Shown piece after piece: positions 33,550-44,765 of a DNA stretch of 64,000 nucleotides; the stretch's first letter is position 1; each line of letters opens with the position of its first letter. The translations under genes and the position numbers were made by a program. The stretch lies in NCBI GenBank assembly GCA_023213315.1, contig JAKCPI010000839.1, forward strand, positions 1 to 64,000, written 5' to 3'. The DNA comes from Euborellia annulipes (Eukaryota; Arthropoda; Insecta; Dermaptera; Anisolabididae). Under the pieces are notes generated by a model. That model searched no databases. It saw nothing but the letters and a program-made list of their open reading frames with translations, and was not told where the DNA came from.

Positions 33550-33951
33550 TTAAGGGGCGCGTCTCGAAAAGCCGTTAGAAGACGATTTAGTACCGAGTTA
33601 CTGTAAGCGGCAAGAGATGGCGTTAGTTTTTCCCATAGGAAAACAAGTGATTTTTTCCATTTCATTTGAAAGATTCCAGCTAATTAATTAAGGGTAAAAA
33701 ATTAATTATTTTTTAATACAATGATTACTAATTTAATTATCTGCAAGATAGAGAGCGGATTTTTTAAAAATATCTTTTATTTAATGCGATTAATCTAAAA
33801 AAATTTTATATTTTCGAAAATTAAAAAAAGGGCTTCTATAAGTTGTAGATATTGTAAATAGCTTTAATTAAAAAAAAACTTGAGGTCGATAGCTTCAAAA
33901 TTGTGGCCGCTGGAATCTCCCAAAATTAGCACCCCGAGACGCGCACCTTAA
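33550..33951 (+). mobile_element. S-family TTAA-flanked MITE
   Basis: TTAAGGGGCGCGTCTCG at the left and CGAGACGCGCACCTTAA at the right; TTAA at 33550-33553 and 33948-33951. Body shared with 61698-62094 and the ends of 11213-16264. No ORF. TTAA specificity suggests piggyBac-type mobilisation, inferred from the ends alone. Confidence 0.78.
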
Positions 33952-33953
33952 GT

Positions 33954-34690
33954 GACGTTTCGGTTGGGACTATTTTCAGAATTTGGAAAATATTATCTCA
34001 AGCTACAAAATAAAAATTAGCCTCTGTTTCTAAAAGAAGTGGAGCTCTTGTTTCATGTTTCAGTAGTTTCTATAAAATTATTTTAGTTAGAATAATTTAT
34101 TTTAAATAAATATGGTCTTTAGGAATGAAGACCTCAGAATGAGGTCAAGCATTTATAAAATAAAAATATTTCTTTAAAGATATCAAAATGTAAATTAATT
34201 AAATTTAAAGACAATTTTTTTTCCCCTTTTTCTTTGTTATATCTTTTTCAAGAGATTTAACAATAATATTCAAAGAAAGGAAAAGAAGATAAACATCCGT
34301 TTCCCAATGGACCAAAACCGTATTAGGTCTCTAAGAGAGAATTTGGATTCATATACAAATTATATTAATATTCCATTTTGTTTTATTAAGCATTTTTATT
34401 TATTCAATGATACTCACGGAAAAAAAATCATGTTTATCCATAAACTCTTTTAATACCGGAAGGTCATTAATTGATAATCATTGAACGGGGTCGTTTACAT
34501 CTCTATGAAATAAATATTTCCAAAAAAATATATATAATAGTATTGATTGTATTGTTGTTTTTTGATTATAAATAATGTTTCGATGTGTTGGCAAAGATCG
34601 CAATGATTTATTTAGTTGTGGACCACCCTGTATCATTCCTTTAGAAGTGTTTGTTTCCGAATACGAAACACTTGTGTCTGTGTGTGTATG
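33954..34690. other. Mostly AT-rich; begins with a GAAACGTC-type motif
   Basis: GTGACGTTTCGGTTGGGACT (33952-33971) is the complement of a CCGAAACGTCAC core. The rest has no supported feature. Confidence 0.4.
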
Positions 34691-34960
34691 TGTGAGGCAG
34701 GCAATATGGCGTCCGCGCGGCGCCATAGGGAGGCAGTGGAGGCGGTAAGGGCGGCGGCGGCGGCGGGGCTGCAGATAAAACCATAACACGCGTTTCCCTT
34801 CCGTTCGTCCCCTGCGTTTGCATAAAAATGTAAAAACGCGTTTATATATTCAGAATTTTAGCGATTCTATTTTTAACCAGCAGTCGGTTGGATTTTTCTG
34901 TTGGGTTGTATGGCTGTCGCGCCTCCGGCCTAATTCTAAAACAACAGCCAGGGGCAGTGC
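34691..34960 (+). promoter_or_regulatory. CpG-rich island, candidate promoter/first exon
   Basis: This is among the few strongly GC- and CpG-rich, non-repeat patches. It holds ATATGGCGTCCGCGCGGCGC and a GGCGGCGGCGG run, and further CpGs near 34800-34930. The composition contrast with the AT-rich surroundings suggests a promoter-proximal region, but no transcript evidence is available here. Confidence 0.35.
34706..34744 (+). CDS. Candidate short first coding exon, unknown product
   Basis: An ATG at 34706 opens MASARRHREAVEA (13 codons), followed directly by GTAAGG, a near-consensus 5' splice site, in phase 0. Unspliced, the frame continues through an alanine run and stops after 26 codons. The setting is CpG-rich. 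No downstream exon was identified in the window and no family is recognised. It could equally be a chance frame in a GCG repeat. Confidence 0.25.
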
Positions 34961-35690
34961 AAGCGAGAGATGCTGTGGTTAAGAAAAAAAAAATGCTTTA
35001 AAAGAAAACACGCAAAAAAGAGGGATGATTGTTTGTTATAGACATCTCAAGAGGAGGATCATCATCAGGCCAAGAGACGAGAGAAAGATTTAATAAAATA
35101 TGAAAAGAATTCAGCCGTAAAATATTTGATATTAGTATTTAAAATAATTATTTTATTTTTTATAATTCTGGTATTTGAGTGAAGATAATTTGCTTGAGAG
35201 TTGTGGATCATTTTATACTATAACTGGTTAAGTGGGGGTTGCAATATGCCAGGGATCTCGACAAGCATACTTGAGAGAAAATAGGAAAAAAAAATGAATA
35301 TCGTGAGAAGATGCAATGAGATGACTCCCAGGCCAATAATTCACAAAAATAGTCAGAAAATGGGCCGTGTGTGTTTATGTATGTCTATGTAATAAACATA
35401 AAAGTAGAGATTCTAGAAATTTTTGGAAAGAATTCTGAATAGTTTGGGTTAAAAATGCACCTCAAATAATTAAACAATATACTGTAGAGTACGGGCCAGA
35501 GAGAATTGAAATGAATTTATCAGCCGATTATCTACAGAAAGTACAATATATTACCATAATGTTTGTTGGATCATTCAGTTACCAACAATTAATTATTAAT
35601 TATAAAAAATCGCGAACACGATTTGTTGACTTTTGGAAAAGGAAAATTAATTCTGACTGAGGAAGATAGGACCTACTAACTAGCTGGCTT
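34961..35690. other. Unannotated sequence
   Basis: No supported feature; composition is more even than in the neighbours up to about 35350. Confidence 0.4.
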
Positions 35691-35928
35691 GCCCTCGGGG
35701 CTTGGCATAGAGGTTAACGTGCTAGGCCCGTATATCAAAAGTTGCAAATTCGGACCAATTCTATTTGGATACCAAATAGCTTAAATAAGAATGCCTGGGA
35801 CCCCAATATGTATATTAATTAATAACGGATATCGTCAAAGTCTTATATGGCCTGAGTTAGCGAAAAGACTGTGCGAATGTGCTTGTGAGTGTGAGTGGGG
35901 AAAAAGTTGCGAGTGTTAAAAAAAAAAA
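35691..35928 (+). mobile_element. tRNA-derived SINE, diverged head
   Basis: CCCTCGGGGCTTGGCATAGA head, shortened B-box region (CAAATTCGGACC), full 3' body and A-tail. The perfect 13 bp TSD AACTAGCTGGCTT flanks it (35678-35690, 35929-35941). Confidence 0.86.
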
Positions 35929-35941
35929 AACTAGCTGGCTT

Positions 35942-37070
35942 CCTTAAGTATATTTCGTTTAACTAGTGCAGTGACATAGGGGACTATCTATCATCCATGC
36001 ACGCCAGAGGTAAGAAGTGTCCTAGATTATTTTTTATTCAACTCGCTCTTATATTTTTTCAAAAAGTTTCTTATTGCAACTTATATCTAGTGAATATATA
36101 AATTTTTGTTATTAATACCTCGATTCGGACTTGACAATTCATAGATATATATAACAAATTTCTGAGTATGTTTATGTGATAGGGTCAAACGATGGGTCGC
36201 ATGGCCCTCGCTCAATCTAGGGGTGATCCACTAAGTTGTTTAAGAAACGGATTTGCACAAAGATAGTAGAGGTAATTTGAAGATAATTTGTGCAAAAACC
36301 TAAAATTGCATTTTTTGAGTTAGACTGGTCTTGAACTAGACCGAAGATATATTGATACAATCAGCTTGAGAGATATCGACTTGATGAATTGATTAGTTGG
36401 AGCTTATCGTGTATACCCCTATTCTTATTTTAATTAAAATAAATATTAGCCCCTTCCTCTCTCAAGCAATGTTAAAAAAAAAACTTAGGTGAATTTTTTG
36501 TTAAACAATGATTTTATTATTATATTTAATTAATATTCAAAAATGTTGATTTTAATTCTGTCTTTTTCTCCTCTATTCTTTAATTCGATTTAAAGAAGTT
36601 GTGTGGATTTCTAGTAAAAAGACTTTTGTGCACCCGAGAGAGGATAAAGAGTTCTCTTAAAGTTTTGAGGCAACTTGACTTTTTTAATGACACCAAATTA
36701 ATGTCGAGAATATGCAAAGTTTGATAATCCGGCGTTGCCGAATCTATAATAAAAACCTATTAGCCAAATGAGGCTTGTTAGCTGCGGTCCCTGAGCAACA
36801 CTTGCCCTCTCCCCCTCCTCAAATTTCTCGCTTTTATGTCTTGAGCATGATATATTAAAAATAACCAAGGAGTTTTTTTATCCAGTTCATTTGGCAATCG
36901 AATTAAAAGAAATCCATGTATATTGGCTCTTTTAACGAAAAAAAAAAAAAAAAAAAAAAAAAAATTATTAATATAATCTGGGAATATCAAAACTCCTGTT
37001 TAGTAGAATGTAAATGATCCAAGAGAGACAAAGTTGTTTTATTTATCCCTTAAAAAGACAACTCGTGTAC
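35942..37070. other. AT-rich sequence with a W-family fragment
   Basis: About 36110-36235 matches 26492-26600 (ACCTCGATTCGGAC, GTTTATGTGATAGGG region). A poly-A/T block lies at about 36938-36964. No gene called. Confidence 0.45.
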
Positions 37071-37697
37071 AAAAAATCTGGTGTGAATGGTCGCACTGCA
37101 CACAACTTTCTCTTATCCTTCAGCAAGAGAACTAAATTAAATCTCAGCACAAAAAATCTGGTGTGACAAGCACAGTACACAACTTTCTCTTACTGAAGGG
37201 GGATATATTTTCCGACAGTACGGGACATTTTAATCCAACAGAAATATATTTATATTTTGTTACCATGGCAACTATTTTTCCTATCTTTTCTATGAAGTGC
37301 AGGCGTAAAGTGTGCTTTAAACAATTTTGAGAGCAAAATGAGAATATACAATTAAAAGAGCATCTAAAAAATAAATGATTTTTGAATTTTAATCAAAATT
37401 GTTGTAGCGAATTTTGAGAAAATCGAAAAAAAAAACTGAAAAAATACATCAGTAAAGTACTAGTACTTTCTGGCCGATTTTGATCAAAAGCTTATTTTCA
37501 CGCCTCAGGTGGGTGTCTAACTTAAATATAAAATTTCAACCTCCTAGCTCAATTCTTTCATGATTTAAATTGGATACAGACACCTAGACACACACACACA
37601 CAGAGACAGAAAGACCATGTTGCGAAAAACCACTTTTTTGGACTCACGAGACCTCAAAATCTCGACATCGAATTTTTTAATGAATCCAATACTTTCT

Positions 37698-37734
<37 letters not shown>

Positions 37735-37750
37735 TAAGAGAAAGTAAAAA
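37071..37750 (+). repeat. R-family repeat with duplicated hairpin start
   Basis: Two successive starts (AAAAAATCTGGTGTGAATGG and AAAAAATCTGGTGTGACAAG, about 78 bp apart) precede an otherwise full copy that ends ATAGGTAAGAGAAAGTAAAA. It includes a (TA)n run at about 37697-37731 and a CACACACAGAGACAGA tract. Confidence 0.85.
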
Positions 37751-38420
37751 AAGTTTAATAATAAAAAGATGAACATGATATGTGTAGCCTATGTATACCA
37801 AATTCAATATTAACATGTGCATCGAATTTTCGCTAAGGATAATATTATAATACAATATTAATAAATTACTCCCCTATAATATTGGATATTGAGTTATTCT
37901 CAGAATTAGAATAGTTAAGAGAGGAAATGGATGTAAATTAAATAATTGATAACCTCAAAGTAGAATGTATAAATAGACGATGTCTAATTGAAATCAACAA
38001 AATTTTCATCCCTCAAATGGCGATATACAAGAATTTACTATGACGGAATTTGAAACATCAAAAGGGAATTCTTTTGCAAAATCCATAATTTTCCGGGGAG
38101 AGAAATGGAGAGTGTGTGTATGGTTTGGTCTCGTTATGTACTGATTAGATAATAAACACAATTTAAGAGACGACTGTGTTGTGGTTTTGAACAAGACTGA
38201 AATTTCAATCAAATGAAAATTGAATTAAAAATGTAAATTTAATTTTTTTTTTTTTGTTCGAAATTCCTCTTATGTAATTTAAAATTTGTGGCAAAAAAAA
38301 TGATATTAAAGAATAATTATGAGTAGTGTGAGGAAAAAAAAAAAAAAGAAAGTGTTCATATATGGATTGGACATTTACTTTATCCATATTTTATTAAAAA
38401 AAGAGTTAGTGAAAAGGATA
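37751..38420. other. AT-rich stretch, nothing recognised
   Basis: No supported feature. Confidence 0.4.
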
Positions 38421-38707
38421 ATCTCAGCCAAAAACATCGGAGATGCAAAAAGGGGCGCCTCGCATTATTTTTGCCCAGCGTCGAGGTGAAATCAAAAAAA
38501 TGCGCCTCGCTTTTCTGATTTATACAGTATAAAAGCGAGGAAATATTTTCACTTAAATAAAACCCCTACAGAATTTTATTTGTTTCATATATCCTCGCTT
38601 TTATATAAATCAGAAAAGCGAGGCGCATTTTTTTGATTTCACCTCGACGCTGGGCAAAAATAATGCGAGGCGCCCCTTTTTGCATCTCCGATGTTTTTGG
38701 CTGAGAT
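38421..38707. mobile_element. Foldback element, ~120 bp near-perfect arms
   Basis: ATCTCAGCCAAAAACATCGG at 38421 and its exact complement ending at 38707. The arms remain nearly identical to about 38543/38588, apart from a 5 bp CAGTA insertion in the left arm. GCGCCTCGC motifs make the arms GC-richer than the loop. No duplication is clear. Confidence 0.82.
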
Positions 38708-38814
38708 TTCACTTCTTTTTGTGAAATATTGCATTTAAATATTATTTAATAATTTTTGTTTATTAAATATTAAGTTATCCCATGAATAGATATTTTAATA
38801 TGCATTCCAAACAG

Positions 38815-39505
38815 TAAAAAATAAATACATCATTTGGTATTAATTCAAAACGATAAACATAGGATTTCACCAAATTTTATAAAATTTTAGGTTTTTTATT
38901 TTTGTTATGTTGGTAAAATGTAAATACATCGTTTGGTATCTATTCAAAACGATAAACAGGATTTCTCCAAATTTTATAAAATTTTAGGTTTTTTATTTTT
39001 GTTATGTTAGTAGGATGTAAATACATCGTTTGGTATCTATTCAAAACGATAAACATAGGATTTCCCTAAATTTTATAAAATTTTAAGTTTTTTATTTTTG
39101 TTATGTTGGTAGAATGTAAATACATCGTTTGGTATCCATTCAAAACGATAAACATAGGATTTCCCTAAATTTTATAAAATTTTAGGATTTTTATTTTTGT
39201 TATGTTGGTAGAATGTAAATACATCGTTTAGTATCCATTCAAAACGATAAACAGGATTTCACCAAATTTTATAAAAGTTTAGGTTTTTTATTTTTGTTAT
39301 GTTGGTAGAATGTAAATACATCGTTTGGTATTAATTCAAAACGATAAACATAGGATTTCACCAAATTTTATAAAATTTTAGGTTTTCTTTTTGTTATGTT
39401 GGTAGAATGTAAATACATCGTTTAGTATCCATTCAAAACGATAAACATAGGATTTCACCAAATTTTATAAAATTTTAGGTTTTTTATTTTTGTTATGTTG
39501 GTAGC
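38815..39505 (+). repeat. Tandem array, seven units of 97-99 bp
   Basis: Each unit contains AAATACATCGTTTGGTAT, TTCAAAACGATAAACA and TTTTTATTTTTGTTATGTTG. Successive unit positions (38832, 38931, 39028, 39127, 39226, 39323, 39420) give periods of 97 or 99 bp; the 2 bp difference includes loss of AT in AAACATAGG. The units are highly similar. Confidence 0.9.
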
Positions 39506-40507
39506 ACTTCTTCTTATCACGTTAATCTATTGTATTTCTATCTGAATGGATTTATCCTAAAAATTGTTATTCCATTAGGGATGAAAATTACTAATATTAA
39601 TATATATGTTCCTAGATGACGTCATCAGGGAGCAAAATAGTCAAAATTGTCTTTTCGCCATGTTAAAGATAGGACAAATTTGAAATTTTGAATACCTCTC
39701 AAAAAGTCACTTTTGATCCAAAATGAAATTTTACATCAAAGGTATCGGGTTTTTGATAGTATCTATTTGTATTTTAAATTTCATCCAAATCGGTCCAGCA
39801 GGGAAACCTGTAGCTTTGTCTAAAAATTTGAAAATTGAAGAAAAGAATGAAAAAAAAAAAGAAAAAAAAGAAAAAAAAAAAAAAGGAAAAATAAGAGACT
39901 AACTTTTGACCTTCCGAAATTGGCAAAATCTCAACTTTGAGCCTCTGCCATTCTGTTTAGCACTGGAATTTTTTTTTGAATTTGTGCTCAAAATAATCCT
40001 TATTTATTCTAGTTTAATATAAAAAAAATTTGGCTCCGATATCTTAAAACCTTTTTGAGATATTCGCCCAGAAAGAGAAAAGTTTCTCAAAAAAATTTTT
40101 TCACGTCCCTATCTTTTATTAAGGATTTAAAATCATTCTTGATAATATAGTCTTGGGACGACTCGTCCATCTAAATGCAATGGGCCATTGGCATCTATTG
40201 GAATATCAACTAAAATGGTAGTATTAAGAGTTTCTTTGCTTTCTTTTGCTTTTCACATGCTCGGCGACGAGTCGCTCCCGCGACTCTTGATATGTTATTC
40301 AAAAATATAATGTATTCCCTTTGAGTTGGGCAAAGATAAAGATCTTGCTTCAAGTGTCAATAAGTATCGCTTCCTCTCCCGATAGCTATCAATTGATTTA
40401 AATAAATATGCCGGGGTAATACCAAAAGAGTTTTTTTTTAATACCCATTAGATTTGATTTATTTTCACATAAAATTTGTTTTTTTTTTAACATTAAAGAG
40501 ATTTCGG
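39506..40507. other. Unassigned, repeat-like sequence
   Basis: Phrases such as AAATTTCATCCAAATCGGTC and a long A/G-rich tract (about 39838-39892) look repeat-derived but have no second copy here. About 40145-40290 is GC-richer with repeated GACGAGTCG-like strings. Confidence 0.4.
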
Positions 40508-40592
40508 AGGAGGCTCGTGGCTAAACGGATAAATACCGGATTACGAATCTAGAGTTGCTAGCCAGCTTGGGTTCAAATCCCACTTGCCGTGA
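40508..40592 (+). repeat. tRNA-Arg(ACG)-like sequence, pseudogene or SINE head
   Basis: A-box CGTGGCTAAACGGATAAAT and B-box GGGTTCAAATCC. Between them CCGGATTACGAATCTAG resembles an anticodon arm with ACG. About eight extra bases precede the T-arm and the acceptor ends do not pair well, so a functional tRNA is unlikely; a tRNA-derived SINE head or pseudogene fits better. Confidence 0.5.
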
Positions 40593-40812
40593 AAAGTTTC
40601 AAACATAGCCAATGCTTCCTCCGTATCTCTGTTATTCAAATTAATCTCTGTTGAGAGATTGAAGAAAATAAAAATTGAACTGAATTTCCTACAGTAAACC
40701 CAGTATAACACGGCAATTCTACATGGTTTCGCTTTAACATGGTTCGAGAATTGGAGGAAACCAACATGGTTTTTAACACAGTTTGAGAAGTATTTAATAC
40801 CTCGAATAATTT

Positions 40813-40992
40813 TAAAAAAATCTGGTGTGATTGAATGCATTTCTCTTAACTTCGGTAATCAAAAGTTGTCTAATGTGTTGTTACATAAATTTTTTTGTGT
40901 CGAGACATATTTAGTTTCCAATAGTATTTCAGAGCCCAAGAGGTAAAATTTATCATAAGAAAATATTTATATTTTGTTTTAACGGCAACCAA
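40813..40992 (+). repeat. R-family fragment, diverged
   Basis: AAAAAAATCTGGTGTGATTG, a decayed hairpin and the ATATTTATATTTTGTTTTAA block, ending at ACGGCAACC where the adjacent foldback region begins. Confidence 0.65.
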
Positions 40993-41010
40993 GTACGTCG
41001 CCCGTGGCTC

Positions 41011-41789
41011 ACAAGGGGAAGTCGCGACATGTGGGTCACCGATTTTTTCAAACTCATAGGATTTGAAGATTAGTATCTGGACATCAATTTCCTAAAGCAG
41101 TACGATGCGCTTCTCAAGAACACTCAAGAAAATCCACTTTGAAGACTATCAAGATTTCCGAGCTCTATAAGTTTGAATAATTTTGTTTATATGTAAACAG
41201 TGTCTGGTAGCCGTGAGAGTAAGCGCAACAGTCTGGTAAACAAGGAGTCGCTAGTTCGATGCTTGTTGATGACATTTTTTTTCTTTCAATTCACCATCCG
41301 TATATACTATCACTCATATTATAATTTATAAAATTGAAATTAAATTAACAAATATTTTTTCAATATAAATTAACATCTTTTATTTTTACCACTCGTTACA
41401 CACTGAAAATACGAATATTATATTATAAATGTAAATTTAAAATATTTTGTTAATTTAATTTCAATTTTATAAATGTTAATATGAGAGATACTGTATATAC
41501 GGATAGAGAGTTGAAATAAAAAAATGTCCCCAAACAAGCATCGAACTAGCGACTCCTTGTTTACTAGATTGTTGCGCTTACTCTCACGGCTACCAGACAC
41601 TGTTTACATATAAACAAAATTATTCAAACATATAGAGCTCGGAAATCTTGATAGTCTTCAAAGTCGATTTTCTTGAGTGTTCTTGAGAAGCGCATCGTAC
41701 TGCTTTAGGAAATTGATGTCCAGATACTAATCTTCAAATCCTATGAGTTTGAAAAAATCGGTGACCCACATGTCGCGACTTCCCCTTGT
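41011..41789. mobile_element. Foldback with ~352 bp arms carrying tRNA-like sequences
   Basis: Arms about 41011-41362 and 41438-41789 are near-identical inverted copies (outer ACAAGGGGAAGTCGCGACAT). Each arm holds AGCCGTGAGAGTAAGCGC and CTAGTTCGATGC, which look like tRNA A- and B-box remnants. The loop is about 75 bp and AT-rich. The frames in it are artefacts. Confidence 0.85.
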
Positions 41790-41801
41790 CAGAGAAAAGA
41801 C

Positions 41802-41944
41802 ATTAGGTTCTAGTGCTTAGGGGCCCGGGTTCGCTTCCCGTTCCAAGCGAGAAAAATGTATTTCATTTGAATTGACTACGAATCATTTGAAATAAATGGA
41901 TAGGGAGAGTATCTAAATGGCGTAGGATGTCAAAAAAGATCTTT
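41802..41944 (+). mobile_element. V-family tRNA-derived SINE-like copy
   Basis: B-box-like GGGTTCGCTTCCCG, then GCGAGAAAAATGTATTTCAT, GAATCATTTGAAATAAATGG and AGTATCTAAATGGCGTAGGA. This is the most complete V copy in the window. Confidence 0.55.
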
Positions 41945-42217
41945 TTTTTTTTTTTTTTTTTTTAAACATTCACACTTTTTTCTCATTCACACTCACACTC
42001 ACACACACATTCACACAGTCTTTTCGGCAACTTAGGCCATTTAAGACTTTGACGATAACCGTTGTAGAGAATATATCTATTGTGGGGTCAGGCATTTCTA
42101 TTTAAGCCATCTGGTATCCAAATGGCTTAAATAAAATCATCGGACTGCCTGGGTCCGAACCCGCGACGTTTGGTATAGGAGGGAGGCGCGCTACCTACTA
42201 CGCCAAACCCGGGGGCG
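41945..42217 (-). mobile_element. tRNA-derived SINE, minus strand
   Basis: Complete head, body and a long T-run (A-tail on the minus strand). Flanks AAAAAGATCTTT (41933-41944) and AAAAAGACCTTT (42218-42229) form a 12 bp duplication with one mismatch; the target was the V element. Confidence 0.85.
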
Positions 42218-42345
42218 AAAAAGACCTTTAACAATTAAATTTAAATTTTAAATTAAAAAAAAAAAACTGCAACCATCTTTTCTATAGATTCAAGACTAAT
42301 AGTCGGAAAGCTGGCGACAAAAATGGACAAGAGTTTTCTGAAGGC

Positions 42346-43138
42346 CAATATTTTCAGAATATGTTACATTTAGTGATGAAAAGATACTCTAGAGTCAGAA
42401 TTCCCGGTACCGGGGCGTTTAGCGGGAATAATCCGGTAAAGTTGCGGGAAGATGGTTTTTCGCAAATATCTCGAAAACTATGCGGTTTTCCTCAAAAATT
42501 CATGTTTGTACATAATCACGCTAAAGTGAACGGTTCGGGAGATATAGAGAGGTAAAATTTGTAATTAATATGAAAGGAGACACCGATTTTTTTTTTTTTT
42601 AACATTCACACTTTTTTCTCATTCACACTCACATCCACACACTCTTTTCGGCAACTTAGGCCATTTAAGACTTTGACGATAACCGTTGTTATGAATATAT
42701 CTATTTGGGGTCCAGGCATTTCTATTTAAGCCATTTGGTATCCAAATAAAATCATCGGACTGCCTGGGGTCCGAACCCGCGACGTTCGGTAAACGAGGTT
42801 AGCACGCTAACCTCTACACCAAGCCCCGAGGGCGAGACACCGATATAGAGAAATATTTATATCTTGTTACCGTAACAACCATTGTTACAATTACAAATTT
42901 TACCTCTCTAAATCTCCCGAACCGTCCACTTTAACGTGATTACGTACTAGACCATTTTTGTTTGTAATTTAATTTCGATTATTTTTGTATAGATGAATTT
43001 TTGCGGAAAACCGCATAGTTTTCGAGATATTTGCGAAAAACCATCTTTCCGCAACTACGCTAAACGCCCCGGTATTGGAAGTGCTGACTCTAGAGTATCT
43101 TTCCATCACTAAAATGCAACTTATTCTGAAAATATTAG
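42346..43138. mobile_element. Foldback element with a SINE in its loop
   Basis: Left arm (about 42346-42565) and right arm (about 42885-43138) are inverted copies, sharing AATATTTTCAGAAT, CTAGAGT and GGCGTTTAGCG...TTGCGG. Mismatches are more frequent than in the 41011 foldback, so it is older. Confidence 0.75.
42588..42833 (-). mobile_element. tRNA-derived SINE, minus strand, in a foldback loop
   Basis: Complete SINE with a small deletion in the body. The perfect 11 bp TSD GAGACACCGAT flanks it (42577-42587, 42834-42844). Confidence 0.88.
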
Positions 43139-44292
43139 CACTAAGAAGCATCAAAACATATTTTCATAAAAAATCTGATGCAATACTAATAGAGAGAGAA
43201 ATAAAGTGAGCTGTTTGTGTGTTTAATATGACCAATGACTACTGTTTGTTAAAGATTATAATATGATTACAATACCCACACATCCTTTCTATGATAAAAA
43301 GAAATTATTTTAAAACATTTTAATGAATATGGGTTTATATTAATTAGAGAGCAAGTGTCGAGAGTGTTTTAAACATTATTTATGGATTAAAAATAAAAAA
43401 AAGCTTTTTTTTTATTCCCACACATACGTATTTAAAGGTATATTTACATAAATATTCTCACAATGTTTTAGATTTAATATATTTTAATCAAGTGTCTGGC
43501 AGAAGAGCGAATTTCGATATATGTCCCTTTTTTTCATTCATTCATATATACTTACATTACTTTAGATGTTGGACTAATGTCAGAAAATAAAAAAAAATGT
43601 TAATTCCACACGCAGAGAGATCATTTTTTGATGGAAACATTTTTTATTAATGAATCTATGTATTTTCATCATATATCATCCCCAAACACTTTTTTTGTTA
43701 TTAGCATAATCGAATTTTAAAATATAAAGCTAAATGAGAATTCTACATTAACAAATGCAAATATAAAACAACATGAAAGAGAGAGAAACAAAATTCGAAC
43801 CACGCATTTTTTTTTTTTTTATTTTATTTTAGCGTTCGAGTTTCGAAATCGTATTTTCGTGCTTACTGTGTAGACTTTTGGTTTTGAACGATAATTCAAG
43901 CGCATCTAATCCATTATGGCGTTTTATTGCACAACATCCACCCCCCCTCCCCCCGCACCATCACCTCCAATAACACCTATATAACACGCCCATCCCCCAA
44001 ATACGACGAACCCTTTCGCTCACGTCGCTCTTATTTATCCTTTATTTGACATCTTCAAAGGAATCCTATTTTTAAAATGTCCGAGGGATAAAATCCAGGT
44101 TTATGCTCCCAAACCTATACATGTGAGTGTGTGGGTGTGTATGTATGTGTGTGCGTATATTACAAAAGGTTTACATTAAATTTTTAATGTATGAAATTTA
44201 ATTATATTACATGATATTATTTTATTGCAATTTATCATCAAGAGAATTAAAATAAAATTGAAAACCTTTTACTATTTATAAGTCATAATTTA
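43139..44292. other. Largely unique sequence with a GC-richer patch
   Basis: About 43905-44045 is C-rich and contains TCTAATCCATTATGG and GTTTTATTGCAC, homeodomain-like strings. A TG-rich run lies near 44120-44155. Regulatory role is inference. Confidence 0.4.
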
Positions 44293-44552
44293 GCCCTCGG
44301 GGCTTGGCGTAAAGGTTAGCGTGCTAACCTCGTATACCAAACTTCGCGGGTTCGGACCACAGGCAGTCCGATGATTTTATTTAAGTCAATTGGATACCAA
44401 ATGGCTTAAATAAGAATGCCTGGACCCCTAATATGTATATTAATTTATAACGGATATCGTAAAAGTCTTATATGGCCAGAGTTGCCGAAAAGACTGTGTG
44501 AATGTGTGCGTGAGTGTGAGTGTGAATGAGAAAAAAGTGTGAGTGTTAAAAA
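44293..44552 (+). mobile_element. tRNA-derived SINE, best-preserved head
   Basis: GCCCTCGGGGCTTGGCGTAA head, GCGGGTTCGGACC B-box, full body and short A-tail. The perfect 13 bp TSD AAGTCATAATTTA flanks it (44280-44292, 44553-44565). Confidence 0.9.
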
Positions 44553-44569
44553 AAGTCATAATTTATGAA

Positions 44570-44735
44570 TGTTTTGAAAATTCATAATATAAATATTATA
44601 TTGTAATTATTAAAGATAATGAAGAATATGGTTCTTTTACTTAATAATATATGGTTAGCGAGTGGCAGTCAGTAAACAAAATCAGAAAAAAATAAAATCA
44701 ATTTCTATCAGATTCAAGGAATGATGAATAGCAGC
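44570..44735 (+). repeat. Diverged relative of the 45639/46708 arms
   Basis: GAGTGGCAGTCAGTAAACAA and AAATCAATTTCTATCAGATT parallel ATGGCAGCCAGGAAACAAAT and AGTCAATTTCCATCAGATT in the 235 bp arms. Confidence 0.5.
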
Positions 44736-44765
44736 CAACACAAAAAAAAACAAAAAAAATTTTTA

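Noticed and set aside
34478..34823. Minus-strand Arg/Pro-rich frames over the CpG patch
   Set aside because: They read the GCG repeat and TG microsatellite in antisense.
36778..36990. 70-codon minus-strand frame with poly-Phe
   Set aside because: Starts in unique sequence but is dominated by a poly-A/T tract; no domain.
38815..39505. Regularly spaced repeats, CRISPR-like at first sight
   Set aside because: Units are contiguous 97-99 bp repeats with no unique spacers, and the genome is eukaryotic.
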